The notes beneath the pieces are model-generated. The model was given only the letters and a program-made list of their open reading frames with translations, made no database searches and was not told where the DNA came from. The position numbers were made by a program, and so were the translations under genes. A stretch of 6,694 nt of DNA, taken from contig JAISWV010000340.1 in the NCBI GenBank assembly GCA_031270755.1, positions 1 through 6,694 on the forward strand, given 5' to 3'. Numbering within the stretch: the first letter of the stretch is position 1; each line of letters begins with the position of its first letter. This DNA is from Synergistaceae bacterium. GTDB lineage: Bacteria > Synergistota > Synergistia > Synergistales > Aminobacteriaceae. Shown here one piece after another: positions 1 to 5,723 of this stretch.

Positions 1-99
1 CTCTACCTTCTTTCGGAGAAAGCGCGCTGGATTACGGGACAGACTTTTACGCTGGACGGAGGGCATTCCATAAGGGCGGCATATTCCGTGAAAAAATAG
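1..99 (+). CDS. SDR-family oxidoreductase, C-terminal end (partial)
   Basis: Frame 1 is open from the window edge to a TAG at 97-99 and encodes 32 residues. They contain the run ITGQTFTLDGG (residues 11-21), preceded by a YLLSEKA-like helix. This is the characteristic C-terminus of classical short-chain dehydrogenases/reductases of the 3-oxoacyl-ACP reductase (FabG) type, where an 'S..a.yiTGq...vDGG' strand closes the fold. Such enzymes use NAD(P)H to reduce keto groups on acyl-carrier-protein substrates or on sugars. The catalytic Ser-Tyr-Lys and the Rossmann motif lie outside the window, so the substrate cannot be inferred from sequence. The gene ends 42 nt before the acyltransferase gene and is probably in the same operon, which fits a role in making an acyl group or modified sugar for a surface glycan. 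Confidence 0.85.
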   Translation, partial: LYLLSEKARWITGQTFTLDGGHSIRAAYSVKK

Positions 100-127
100 C
101 CCGCTCCTTGAGCTTTGAACTACGATT

Positions 128-135
128 GAGGAGGT
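128..135 (+). promoter_or_regulatory. Strong ribosome binding site for the TTG-started acyltransferase gene
   Basis: GAGGAGGT lies 6 nt upstream of the TTG at 142. No ATG or GTG in that frame sits at a workable distance, and the protein begins with a complete beta strand and glycine loop right after this TTG, so the site fixes the start codon as TTG. Confidence 0.75.
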
Positions 136-141
136 AAAACT

Positions 142-828
142 TTGCAGGATCTGGTCATTTACGGGGCAGGCGGACTGGGGCGGGAGGTTTTGGCTTACCT
201 CCGCGCGGCAGATTTTGGCGTCGAAAGATGGAACTTTTTGGGCTTTATCGATGACGGCAAATCCTCGGGCAGCCGGGTGGGAGAGTCGAAAGTTCTGGGC
301 GGCATGGCGGAGCTGGTTTTCGCGGCCGCGACCGCGACAAACCCCGTGGCCGTTCTCATGGGGCTGGCCGACCCCGCGGCAAAGGCGGCTCTCTATGCAA
401 AGCTGTCTCTCAACCCCCGGGTGACCTTTCCGGTTCTCGTCCACCCCCTGGCCCATGTGGAGGCGTCCGCGGCCCTCGGTGCGGGAACCGTGATTTCCCC
501 TTATTGCAGCGTCTCGGTCGATACTACCTTGGGGCTGTGTTCTTTCTTCAACGTGGGAGCGCAGATCGGGCACGACTCCGTCCTCGGAGATTTCGGCTCG
601 GTCATGCCCCACGCCGACATCTCCGGGAACGTGACCATCGGAGCGCGGACGCTGGTCGGCGCGGGAGCGAAGATCCTGCAGGGCCTTTCCATCGGCGCGG
701 ACGTCACGATCGGCATCGGTAGCGTCGTCCTGAAAGACGTCCCCGACCGCTGCACCGTCATGGGATACCCCGCCCGCGTCGTGAAAAAAATAGAAGAGGA
801 GCGAGAAAGGGAAGGCAAAGGGACATGA
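142..828 (+). CDS. PglD/NeuD-type sugar O- or N-acyltransferase (left-handed beta-helix)
   Basis: The protein has 228 residues, the usual size of the PglD/NeuD/EpsM family, which transfers an acetyl (or other acyl) group from acyl-CoA to an amino- or hydroxyl-sugar during surface glycan or glycoprotein synthesis in the cytoplasm. The N-terminal part (about 1-100) is a Rossmann-like sugar-nucleotide-binding domain that opens with LVIYGAGGLGRE (glycine loop at residues 8-13). From about residue 105 come isoleucine/valine-rich hexapeptide repeats of a left-handed beta-helix, with H144 in an 'IGHDS' motif at the place of the family's catalytic histidine. A 'GYPARVVKK' end closes the helix, as is typical. 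The start is TTG at 142 with an excellent ribosome binding site. The stop overlaps the next start as ATGA (825-828), so translation is likely coupled to the FkbH-like gene. The exact sugar and acyl donor are unknown. A serine O-acetyltransferase is less likely because of the N-terminal PglD domain. Confidence 0.9.
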   Translation: MQDLVIYGAGGLGREVLAYLRAADFGVERWNFLGFIDDGKSSGSRVGESKVLGGMAELVFAAATATNPVAVLMGLADPAAKAALYAKLSLNPRVTFPVLVHPLAHVEASAALGAGTVISPYCSVSVDTTLGLCSFFNVGAQIGHDSVLGDFGSVMPHADISGNVTIGARTLVGAGAKILQGLSIGADVTIGIGSVVLKDVPDRCTVMGYPARVVKKIEEEREREGKGT

Positions 829-2507
829 GCAAAACCATCGCCCTGCTGTCCAACGTGACGGTCGAAAGCCTCGCCCTGCGGATCGCAAAAGAAAGCGAAG
901 ATTTGAAAACTTTGAATTTGAAGGTTTTCACCTCTCCCGGTTTCGACGCATGGCGGACAGCACTCCTGGACCCGTCCTCGGAGCTTTGGCGGGACCACAT
1001 AAAGACAATCTACGTGATCCTGCACGGCCCAGCGCTTTTTCCCGATGGCGTGGGGGCCCGCTTTGCCGAGACTCTGGCCGAATCGTCGAACATTCTCTCT
1101 CGAGCGCAGGCCGAGCACAAAGACAAAATTCTCGTCGTATCCACCCTGGACCTCCCTTCTTCCCCTGCCCGGCCCTTTGCGGGGAGGAATTTTTCCATAC
1201 AGGCATCCGCTTATTGGCAGGGTGAGCTGGAAAAGCTGGACATCCCGGTCCTGGACCTTGCGGAACTCGCCGCCGAGACGGGGCGGGAGCGTTTTTACAG
1301 TCCCAAAACGTGGTATTTCGGCTCTCTCCCCTTTTCCCGGCAGGGCGAGCTCCTTCTGGCCCGGGAGGTTTTGCGCGTGGAGAAGGCCGTTGGCGGGGAT
1401 CGCAAAAAGTGCCTCGTTTTGGACCTGGACAACACGCTGTGGGGCGGAGTCGTCGGCGAAGACGGAATCGAGGGCATCGGCCTCGCGCCCTCTGGCATGG
1501 GGTCTCAGTACCGAGACGTGCAGCGCGTGGCCAAGGAGCTCTCCGAACAAGGCGTTCTTCTGGCGATAGCCTCCAAAAACAACCTCGAAGACGCCCTGCG
1601 CCCCTTCAGAGAGCATCCCCACATGCTCTTGAAAGAGGAGGACTTCGTCAAAATCAAGGCCGATTGGAGCCCCAAATCGGCCAACATCCAGGCCATAGCC
1701 CGAGAGCTCTCCATCGGCTTGGACTCTCTGGTCTTCGTCGACGACAACCCCCTGGAGCGGGAGGCCGTCAAATCGGCTCTGCCGGAGGTGGCGGTTCCGG
1801 ACTTTCCCGACGGGGATACGTCGCAGCTTCCCGCGTTCATGAAACAGGTCGCCCGGACCTACTTCACGGCTCTGCGGCTTGGGGAGGAGGACCGGGAGAA
1901 GACGGAGATGTACCATGCGGAGTCCAGAAGAGAAGAAGAACGAAAGGTGCATCTGTCCCTGGATGATTACCTCGCTTCCCTGGAAATGAAACTGGACCTG
2001 CATCGGCTTCGGGAGGACGAAGTTCCCCGGGCCGCGCAGCTGACCCAGAAGACCAACCAGTTCAATCTGACCACCCGGCGCTACACCGAGGCGGATATGG
2101 CCGCCATGGTGAACGACGGCAGCGCCCGCGTCTGGATGGCCGCGTTGGCCGACCGGTTCGGGGACTACGGCAGAACCTGCCTGCTGATCGCCCATTTGGA
2201 CGCGCCCAAGGAGATTTCCGATGCGACCCATGAGCTCGCGGCAACGATCGATACCTTTTTGATGAGCTGCCGCGTTATGGGGCGCGGGGTGGAAGACGCC
2301 GTTTTGGGGTGCGTGGAGCGCTCGCTGGCCGACGAGGGGGTGACGGCCATACGAGGCGAGTACAGAGAAACGAACAAGAACGAGCCGGTTCGCGAATTCT
2401 GGGATAAAATGGGATACGAACTGGAGACCGAGGTCCCTGGAGGGAGCGTGTGGATTTTGCGCGCCCCCTTTAACGAAAGGAGAACGAAGATATGCCTAAG
2501 CTGCTGA
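825..2507 (+). CDS. FkbH-like HAD-family phosphatase with C-terminal acyltransferase-like domain
   Basis: The 560-residue protein has the three-part plan of FkbH-like (HAD-IIIC) proteins. About 1-190 is an SGNH-like N-terminal region. About 195-330 is a HAD domain, with motif I DLDNTLW giving D200 and D202, motif II S250 in AIASKN, K284 in SPKS, and acidic motif IV VFVDDNP with D306/D307. About 390-550 is a GNAT-like domain with KTNQFNLTTRRY (409-420), DRFGDYG (443-449) and MSCRVMGRG (480-488). All key HAD residues are present. Characterised relatives in polyketide pathways dephosphorylate 1,3-bisphosphoglycerate and load a glyceryl unit on an acyl carrier protein. Copies in capsule or O-antigen loci are thought to supply an acyl decoration in a similar way. 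No carrier protein is visible here, so one must lie to the left or elsewhere. The ATG at 825 overlaps the previous stop by 4 nt, and the 3' end overlaps the glycosyltransferase by 16 nt, so it sits mid-operon. Confidence 0.92.
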   Translation: MSKTIALLSNVTVESLALRIAKESEDLKTLNLKVFTSPGFDAWRTALLDPSSELWRDHIKTIYVILHGPALFPDGVGARFAETLAESSNILSRAQAEHKDKILVVSTLDLPSSPARPFAGRNFSIQASAYWQGELEKLDIPVLDLAELAAETGRERFYSPKTWYFGSLPFSRQGELLLAREVLRVEKAVGGDRKKCLVLDLDNTLWGGVVGEDGIEGIGLAPSGMGSQYRDVQRVAKELSEQGVLLAIASKNNLEDALRPFREHPHMLLKEEDFVKIKADWSPKSANIQAIARELSIGLDSLVFVDDNPLEREAVKSALPEVAVPDFPDGDTSQLPAFMKQVARTYFTALRLGEEDREKTEMYHAESRREEERKVHLSLDDYLASLEMKLDLHRLREDEVPRAAQLTQKTNQFNLTTRRYTEADMAAMVNDGSARVWMAALADRFGDYGRTCLLIAHLDAPKEISDATHELAATIDTFLMSCRVMGRGVEDAVLGCVERSLADEGVTAIRGEYRETNKNEPVREFWDKMGYELETEVPGGSVWILRAPFNERRTKICLSC

Positions 2508-3613
2508 TCGTCACGACGGTCGCGTCGACGTTGCGTGCGTTTCTGCTGCCCTACGCGCGGCACTTCAAAAAAATGGGCTGGACCGTGGACGCCATGTCCA
2601 GCGGCGTTTCCGATTGCGAAGAATGCCGGGAGGCTTTCGACAACTGCCACGAAATGCCCTTCAGCCGCAGCCCCTTGAGCTCCCAGAACTTCGGAAGCGT
2701 CAACGCGAAAATACGAAAAACCGTCGAGTCCGGGGAGTACGACATCGTCCACGTCCACACTCCTGTGGCCTCCTTCGTCACGCGCTTCGCCCTGCGCAAG
2801 CTTCGGAAGGCGCCGAAATGTCCGGCGATAGTTTACACGGCTCACGGGTTCCATTTTCACTCCGAGGGAAATTTCTTCAAAAACGCGGCCTTTGCCGCGC
2901 TGGAGCGGTTGGCCGGGGATTGGACCGATCATACGATCACAATCAACGAAGAGGACTACGAAGCCGCCATTACCCTCAAGATCGCACCGAGAGAGCGGCT
3001 TTCGCTTCTGCCCGGCATAGGCCTGGACTTTACGCGCTATTCGCCTTCTTCCGTGGAGGTCGCCGAGGCCAAGGAGTTTCACGAGGAGCTGAAGCTCGAA
3101 AAAGACGGTGAACTGTTCCTCATGGCGGCGGAGTTCATTCCGCGCAAGCGCCACAAAGACGCCCTCCATGCCTTGGCTGGAACGGGGAGGAAAAATTTCC
3201 ACCTGGCCTTCGCCGGAATGGGCCCTTTGGAGGAAGCCATGAGGCAGCTTGCCTCCAAACTGGGCGTGGAGCCGCAAGTTCATTTCCTGGGGGAAAGGCC
3301 GGACGTGCCCCTCTTGATGCTTTCCTCCCGAGCCACGATCCTCCCCTCCTTACATGAAGGACTGAGCCGCAGTGTCATGGAGTCGATCTGCCTCGGCATT
3401 CCCGTTCTCGGGTCCGACGTCCGCGGCATTCGAGAGCTGGTCACGACGCCCTCTCGGGGCGCTCTCTTTCCCGTGGGCAACCCGGCCGCCCTTGCCGCCG
3501 CCATGATCCTTGCGGTGGAAGAGCCCAACCCGACAAAACCCACCCCCGACCCGCTCTGGAAGATCAAGCACCTTCTGGCCCAGCACGAAAAGATCTACGG
3601 CAAATTGCTTTGA
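2492..3613 (+). CDS. Glycosyltransferase, GT4-like (GT-B fold)
   Basis: This 373-residue protein has the normal length of a GT4 glycosyltransferase. It would move a sugar from a nucleotide-sugar donor to a lipid-linked glycan at the cytoplasmic face of the membrane. The N-terminal acceptor domain (about 1-190) carries DIVHVHTP (84-91) and YTAHGFHFHSEG (115-126), a signature shared with EpsD/CapM-like exopolysaccharide and capsule transferases. The C-terminal donor domain (about 205-360) has the basic donor-binding stretch around R218-K222 and the EX7E retaining motif, E289 and E297, in HEGLSRSVME. No membrane segment is evident. The ATG at 2492 overlaps the FkbH-like gene by 16 nt and is preceded by AAAGGAGA (2476-2483). 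It appears to be the last gene of the operon: the next gene lies 170 nt away behind its own promoter. The donor sugar and linkage cannot be told from the sequence. Confidence 0.93.
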   Translation: MPKLLIVTTVASTLRAFLLPYARHFKKMGWTVDAMSSGVSDCEECREAFDNCHEMPFSRSPLSSQNFGSVNAKIRKTVESGEYDIVHVHTPVASFVTRFALRKLRKAPKCPAIVYTAHGFHFHSEGNFFKNAAFAALERLAGDWTDHTITINEEDYEAAITLKIAPRERLSLLPGIGLDFTRYSPSSVEVAEAKEFHEELKLEKDGELFLMAAEFIPRKRHKDALHALAGTGRKNFHLAFAGMGPLEEAMRQLASKLGVEPQVHFLGERPDVPLLMLSSRATILPSLHEGLSRSVMESICLGIPVLGSDVRGIRELVTTPSRGALFPVGNPAALAAAMILAVEEPNPTKPTPDPLWKIKHLLAQHEKIYGKLL

Positions 3614-3627
3614 AGTTTAGATTTGGG

Positions 3628-3657
3628 GGACACCGATATAGGGTGTCCGAAAGGACA
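3628..3657 (+). other. Two mutually exclusive stem-loops after the glycosyltransferase gene
   Basis: GGACACC (3628-3634) pairs perfectly with GGTGTCC (3642-3648) around a 7-nt loop. TGTCC (3644-3648) can instead pair with GGACA (3653-3657), closing a GAAA (GNRA-type) tetraloop. The two share 3644-3648, so only one can form at a time. No T-run follows, so an intrinsic terminator is not supported. The pair could slow 3' exonucleases, help Rho-dependent ending, or be incidental. Confidence 0.4.
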
Positions 3658-3717
3658 GAAGCGGTAACTATGCGTAAAGGGCAGGTATTCCATGTCCGGT
3701 ACGAATGCTTCGGTACA

Positions 3718-3747
3718 TTGGCGCTTATCCCGGCACGGTGATAGAAT
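3718..3747 (+). promoter_or_regulatory. Candidate sigma70-type promoter (extended -10) for the DUF3782-like gene
   Basis: TTGGCG (3718-3723) and TAGAAT (3742-3747) are 18 nt apart, and a TG dinucleotide at 3739-3740 gives an extended -10 (TGATAGAAT). Transcription would begin near 3754, leaving a leader of about 30 nt before the ATG. An imperfect inverted repeat at 3699-3716 ends just before the -35 element and could be an operator. This call rests only on sequence match. Confidence 0.5.
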
Positions 3748-3783
3748 AGAAACAAATATTTTCGAGATGGGAGGTGAGGCGCA

Positions 3784-4470
3784 ATGACAACGGCAATGCA
3801 AACACGCGAGCCGGAAATGGGCTTGACGTTCGAGAAGGTCTGGGCGATGTTCCAGGAAACCGACCGGAAGATGCAGGAAACCGACCGGCGTATGCAAAAA
3901 TTGAGCGAAGAGACCGCTCAACAAATGCGCGAGACCGCTCAACAAATGCGGGAAACCGATCGGAAGATACAGGAGACTGACCGGAAGATACAGGAGGTTG
4001 CCCGGCATATCAAAGAAACCAACAAGCAGATTGGAGACTTGGGCAATCGTTTTGGGGAATTGGCCGAACATTTGGTAGCGCCCAATATTGTGGAGAAATT
4101 CAACGTCCTTGGGTTTCACTTCGATGATATTTCTACGGGGTTGCGTCAGGTTCTCCATGACGAGAGTACCGGGCAAAAAATTGCGGAGTTCGATATTCTT
4201 CTGGAAAATGGGGAGTCCATCATCGGTGTGGAGGTGAAGTCGAAGCCGTCTTCCGACGACGTGAAAGACCACGTGCAGCGCTTGCGGATACTTCGCCTCA
4301 ACAAAGACAAGAAAGGCGACAAACGGAAAATCTACGGCGCTCTCGCGGGAGCCATCATGGCTGATGCCGTTAAAACCGCCATCCTCAAAGCGGGCCTTTA
4401 CGCCATCACGCAGACCGGCGACACGGTAAAGATCGACATCCCGAAGGGCTCCGCTCCCAAAGCGTGGTAG
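3784..4470 (+). CDS. DUF3782-like protein: coiled coil plus PD-(D/E)XK nuclease-like domain
   Basis: The 228-residue protein has two parts. Residues about 15-90 form a long, charged coiled coil made of heptads of the type QETDRKM, encoded by near-identical 21-bp units. Residues about 90-200 look like a restriction-endonuclease fold: a helix with E92/E95, then D137 in AEFDILL, a hairpin, and E150-V-K152 in GVEVKSK, which together match the D...ExK core of PD-(D/E)XK enzymes. A basic, helical segment follows. This layout matches DUF3782/DUF3782-like proteins, common in some anaerobes and often multicopy, whose function is not established. The intact active site suggests metal-dependent DNA cleavage, with the coiled coil giving oligomerisation. 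The ATG at 3784 has a good ribosome binding site (3769-3777) and its own promoter. No partner gene adjoins it, so it may be a single-gene unit. Confidence 0.82.
   Translation: MTTAMQTREPEMGLTFEKVWAMFQETDRKMQETDRRMQKLSEETAQQMRETAQQMRETDRKIQETDRKIQEVARHIKETNKQIGDLGNRFGELAEHLVAPNIVEKFNVLGFHFDDISTGLRQVLHDESTGQKIAEFDILLENGESIIGVEVKSKPSSDDVKDHVQRLRILRLNKDKKGDKRKIYGALAGAIMADAVKTAILKAGLYAITQTGDTVKIDIPKGSAPKAW
3853..4032 (+). repeat. In-frame 21-bp tandem repeats encoding a heptad coiled coil
   Basis: Residues 24-83 of the DUF3782-like protein fall into heptads ending in M or I: QETDRKM, QETDRRM, an 11-residue QKLSEETAQQM, RETAQQM, RETDRKI, QETDRKI, QEVARHI, KETNKQI. At the DNA level, 3910-3930 and 3931-3951 agree at 20 of 21 bases, and 3853-3873 and 3874-3894 at 18 of 21. 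This points to expansion by slippage or unequal crossing-over in whole heptads. The 11-residue unit is a stutter that shifts the coil register. Confidence 0.85.
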
Positions 4471-4759
4471 CCGCCGCTCCCCACCCAACGCATGTACACC
4501 AAAGACTTGCCGATGGTAGATCCGTAGTTTCTAATAACCAACAAATTGCGGAGGCGACGAAGGCGCTGTAAGGTTTTCATTGTCTGCGCCTATAGTGGAC
4601 AAGTCTTGTTTTTTGTGCAAAGATCCGAAATATCATGTCTTTTTCTATTAAACTCCATTTTTTAACTGTAAATTCGAAGATTGAGCTAGCGGCACAGAAA
4701 CTTGACAGGATACGTCACATTCATTATGCTAAATGTTGGTTTAAACAAACTTTAAAGGA
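4471..4759. other. AT-rich intergenic region
   Basis: I see no gene on either strand in this 289-nt stretch. The first part has ordinary composition. An inverted pair (GGCGC near 4561, GCGCC near 4586) with a loop of about 20 nt could form a weak stem, but no T-run follows it directly. From about 4600 the sequence becomes clearly AT-rich (16 G+C in the 60 bases 4621-4680, against 34 in 60 at 1381-1440) and leads into the promoter at 4702-4730. Confidence 0.6.
4702..4730 (+). promoter_or_regulatory. Sigma70-type promoter upstream of the GLUG pseudogene
   Basis: A perfect -35 TTGACA (4702-4707) is followed after 17 nt by TATGCT (4725-4730). The surroundings are AT-rich, and transcription would start near 4737, about 17 nt before the ribosome binding site. 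It is the best promoter match in the window although the gene behind it is broken, so transcription may persist without a protein product. Confidence 0.65.
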
Positions 4760-4760
4760 G
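4754..4760 (+). promoter_or_regulatory. Ribosome binding site pointing to a lost start codon (ATA at 4769)
   Basis: AAAGGAG overlaps the GTG at 4760, so that GTG cannot be its start. At 8 nt downstream, in the signal-peptide frame, stands ATA (4769-4771), followed by codons for NKGVDSFLLSLL. An original ATG there would give an ideal spacing and a normal N-terminus. The next in-frame GTG (4781) has no spaced ribosome binding site. Confidence 0.6.
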
Positions 4761-5721
4761 TGTTCCAAATAAATAAGGGGGTGGATTCGTTTCTCCTCTC
4801 GCTTTTAGCGTTCGCGCTCGTCACATTTATTTCACTGTACTCCATAACCCCCGTTTTTGCCGATCCCTCGGCGAGTATCTGGGGGAAGAGGGGAGCTGGA
4901 CTCCCATCGGCAGTGCCAACACCACGTCCTTTCGAGGAAAATTCGATGGCGGCAAACATAAAATAACCGGTCTGCGTATCAGAAGTTCGACCGCGTATCA
5001 GGGCCTTTTCGGTCACACCCAGGACGCTGCCATAAAGAATCTTGGCGTGGTGGACGTCGATATCGAAACAACCAGCAATTATGCTGGCGGAATCGTTGCT
5101 ATTCTTGGTACTTCAAGTATTGAAAACTGCTATGTCACCGGCAATGTCAGTGGATCTCAATATGTAGGCGGCGTTGTGGGCAACATAACCAATTCTGGCA
5201 GCGTAAAAAACTGCTACAGCAGCGGCGTGGTCAGCGGAAGCAACTATGTCGGCGGCGTGGCAGGCCAATTGCTTGACACAGCTGTTGTTGTGAAAAATTG
5301 CCTTGCCTTGAACTCCAGCGTCACAGCCACGACCACGTCCGTCACATACTGTTTGGGCCGTGTGACCGCAACTGCTAACGTTACTAATGTCACTAACTGC
5401 TACTACCTGCCGGAGATGACTACAGGAGGTAAAGAGACTAAAGGAACAAATGGCGAACCAATAAGCCTACTGAATGAAGCATTCTGGAAGGACAAGGCAG
5501 GTTGAGACGAAATCCTCTGGTCGTTCGACGGCGACGGTTCGCCGGAGTCGCCCTTGCAAATAGGCACGGAAGGCGCTCTGCGCGATTTCGTTGAACGCGT
5601 CGGAAATGCTGACAACCCTGAAACATCCCTGTACGTCGACCTGATGCCCGACGATCTGGAGTTTGACGAATGGACGGCTATCGGCTGGATTAACGGTTTG
5701 GAGGAAACGCGGGTAAAGTAA
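4760..5721 (+). pseudogene. Secreted GLUG-repeat surface protein, decayed
   Basis: The remains of an exported GLUG-motif protein lie in two frames. From about 4769 in frame 2 there is a signal peptide: K6, a hydrophobic core from F11 to I29, and a PVFA|D cleavage site after A34 (numbering from 4760). From about 4868 the homology continues in frame 1, with GEYLGEEGSWTPIGS and SFRGKFDGGKHKITGL, the conserved entry to a GLUG domain, then repeats with YVGGV and NCY motifs. The usual 'PY.I.t.eeL' segment between signal peptide and W-T-P-I-G is missing, so a deletion that also shifted the frame is likely. At 5503-5505 a TGA stands where the family has Trp (AG-W-DE). Reading through it gives ILWSFDGDGSPESPLQIGT, the start of a second domain reaching EWTAIG, then a stop at 5719-5721. 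Relatives are surface or adhesin-like proteins of unknown ligand. Sequencing errors could explain one lesion but hardly all of them. Confidence 0.85.
5077..5335 (+). repeat. GLUG-type protein repeats inside the pseudogene
   Basis: Three degenerate units of about 28 residues begin at NYAGGIVAIL (5077), YVGGVVGNI (5161) and YVGGVAGQL (5245). Each is followed by an (E/K)NC motif and, in the first two, a VSGS turn. Glycine-rich GLUG units form short beta-strand repeats in secreted surface proteins. The third unit is degenerate (KNCLALNSSV). Confidence 0.75.
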
Positions 5722-5723
5722 GT

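Larger units (their letters stand above)
3614..3783. other. Intergenic region between the glycan operon and the DUF3782-like gene
   Basis: This 170-nt stretch contains no convincing gene. It holds the overlapping stem-loops at 3628-3657, an imperfect hairpin at 3699-3716 (GTACGAA, loop TGC, TTC-G-GTAC) just before the -35 region, an extended -10 promoter, and the ribosome binding site GGGAGGTGA (3769-3777) of the next gene. A 23-codon frame from ATG 3670 to TGA 3739 exists but has no good ribosome binding site and overlaps the promoter. No canonical Rho-independent terminator with a T-run is present. Confidence 0.6.

Noticed and set aside
501..2231. 576-codon open frame on the minus strand
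   Set aside because: It lies opposite the acyltransferase and FkbH-like genes, whose motifs are complete. The translation shows no recognisable domain and is a GC-skew shadow.
2165..3283. 372-codon open frame on the minus strand
   Set aside because: It is antisense to the FkbH-like and glycosyltransferase genes, with low-complexity, motif-free translation.
3670..3741. 23-codon frame starting MRKGQVFHVRY
   Set aside because: No ribosome binding site, it runs into the promoter of the next gene, and there is no recognisable similarity. Not supportable as a gene.
3595..4488. 297-codon minus-strand frame with repeated LLYLPVG-like segments
   Set aside because: The repeats are the reverse reading of the 21-bp coiled-coil repeats of the + strand gene, which has a promoter, a ribosome binding site and a recognised fold.
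4601..4615. Possible terminator: ACAAGTCTTGT followed by TTTTT
   Set aside because: The usable stem is only four weak base pairs with a 3-nt loop, too unstable for a Rho-independent terminator.
4848..4870. Programmed -1 frameshift joining the signal peptide to the GLUG frame
   Set aside because: The T-run (GTTTTTG) is not a proper X XXY YYZ site in the right phase, no stimulatory structure is evident, and shifting there would destroy the signal-peptide cleavage site. The missing domain start also indicates a deletion.
5077..5335. Repeated pattern that might suggest a CRISPR or satellite array
   Set aside because: The repetition is at protein level (GLUG motifs) with degenerate DNA and no conserved repeat/spacer spacing.
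5503..5505. TGA read as selenocysteine or as a reassigned codon
   Set aside because: No SECIS-like hairpin or redox motif surrounds it, the family has Trp at this place, and three other genes in the window use TGA as stop.
5047..5505. Separate short GLUG protein starting at GTG 5047
   Set aside because: There is no ribosome binding site, the start would lie inside a conserved domain, and homology extends upstream and downstream in the same frame. It is part of the pseudogene.
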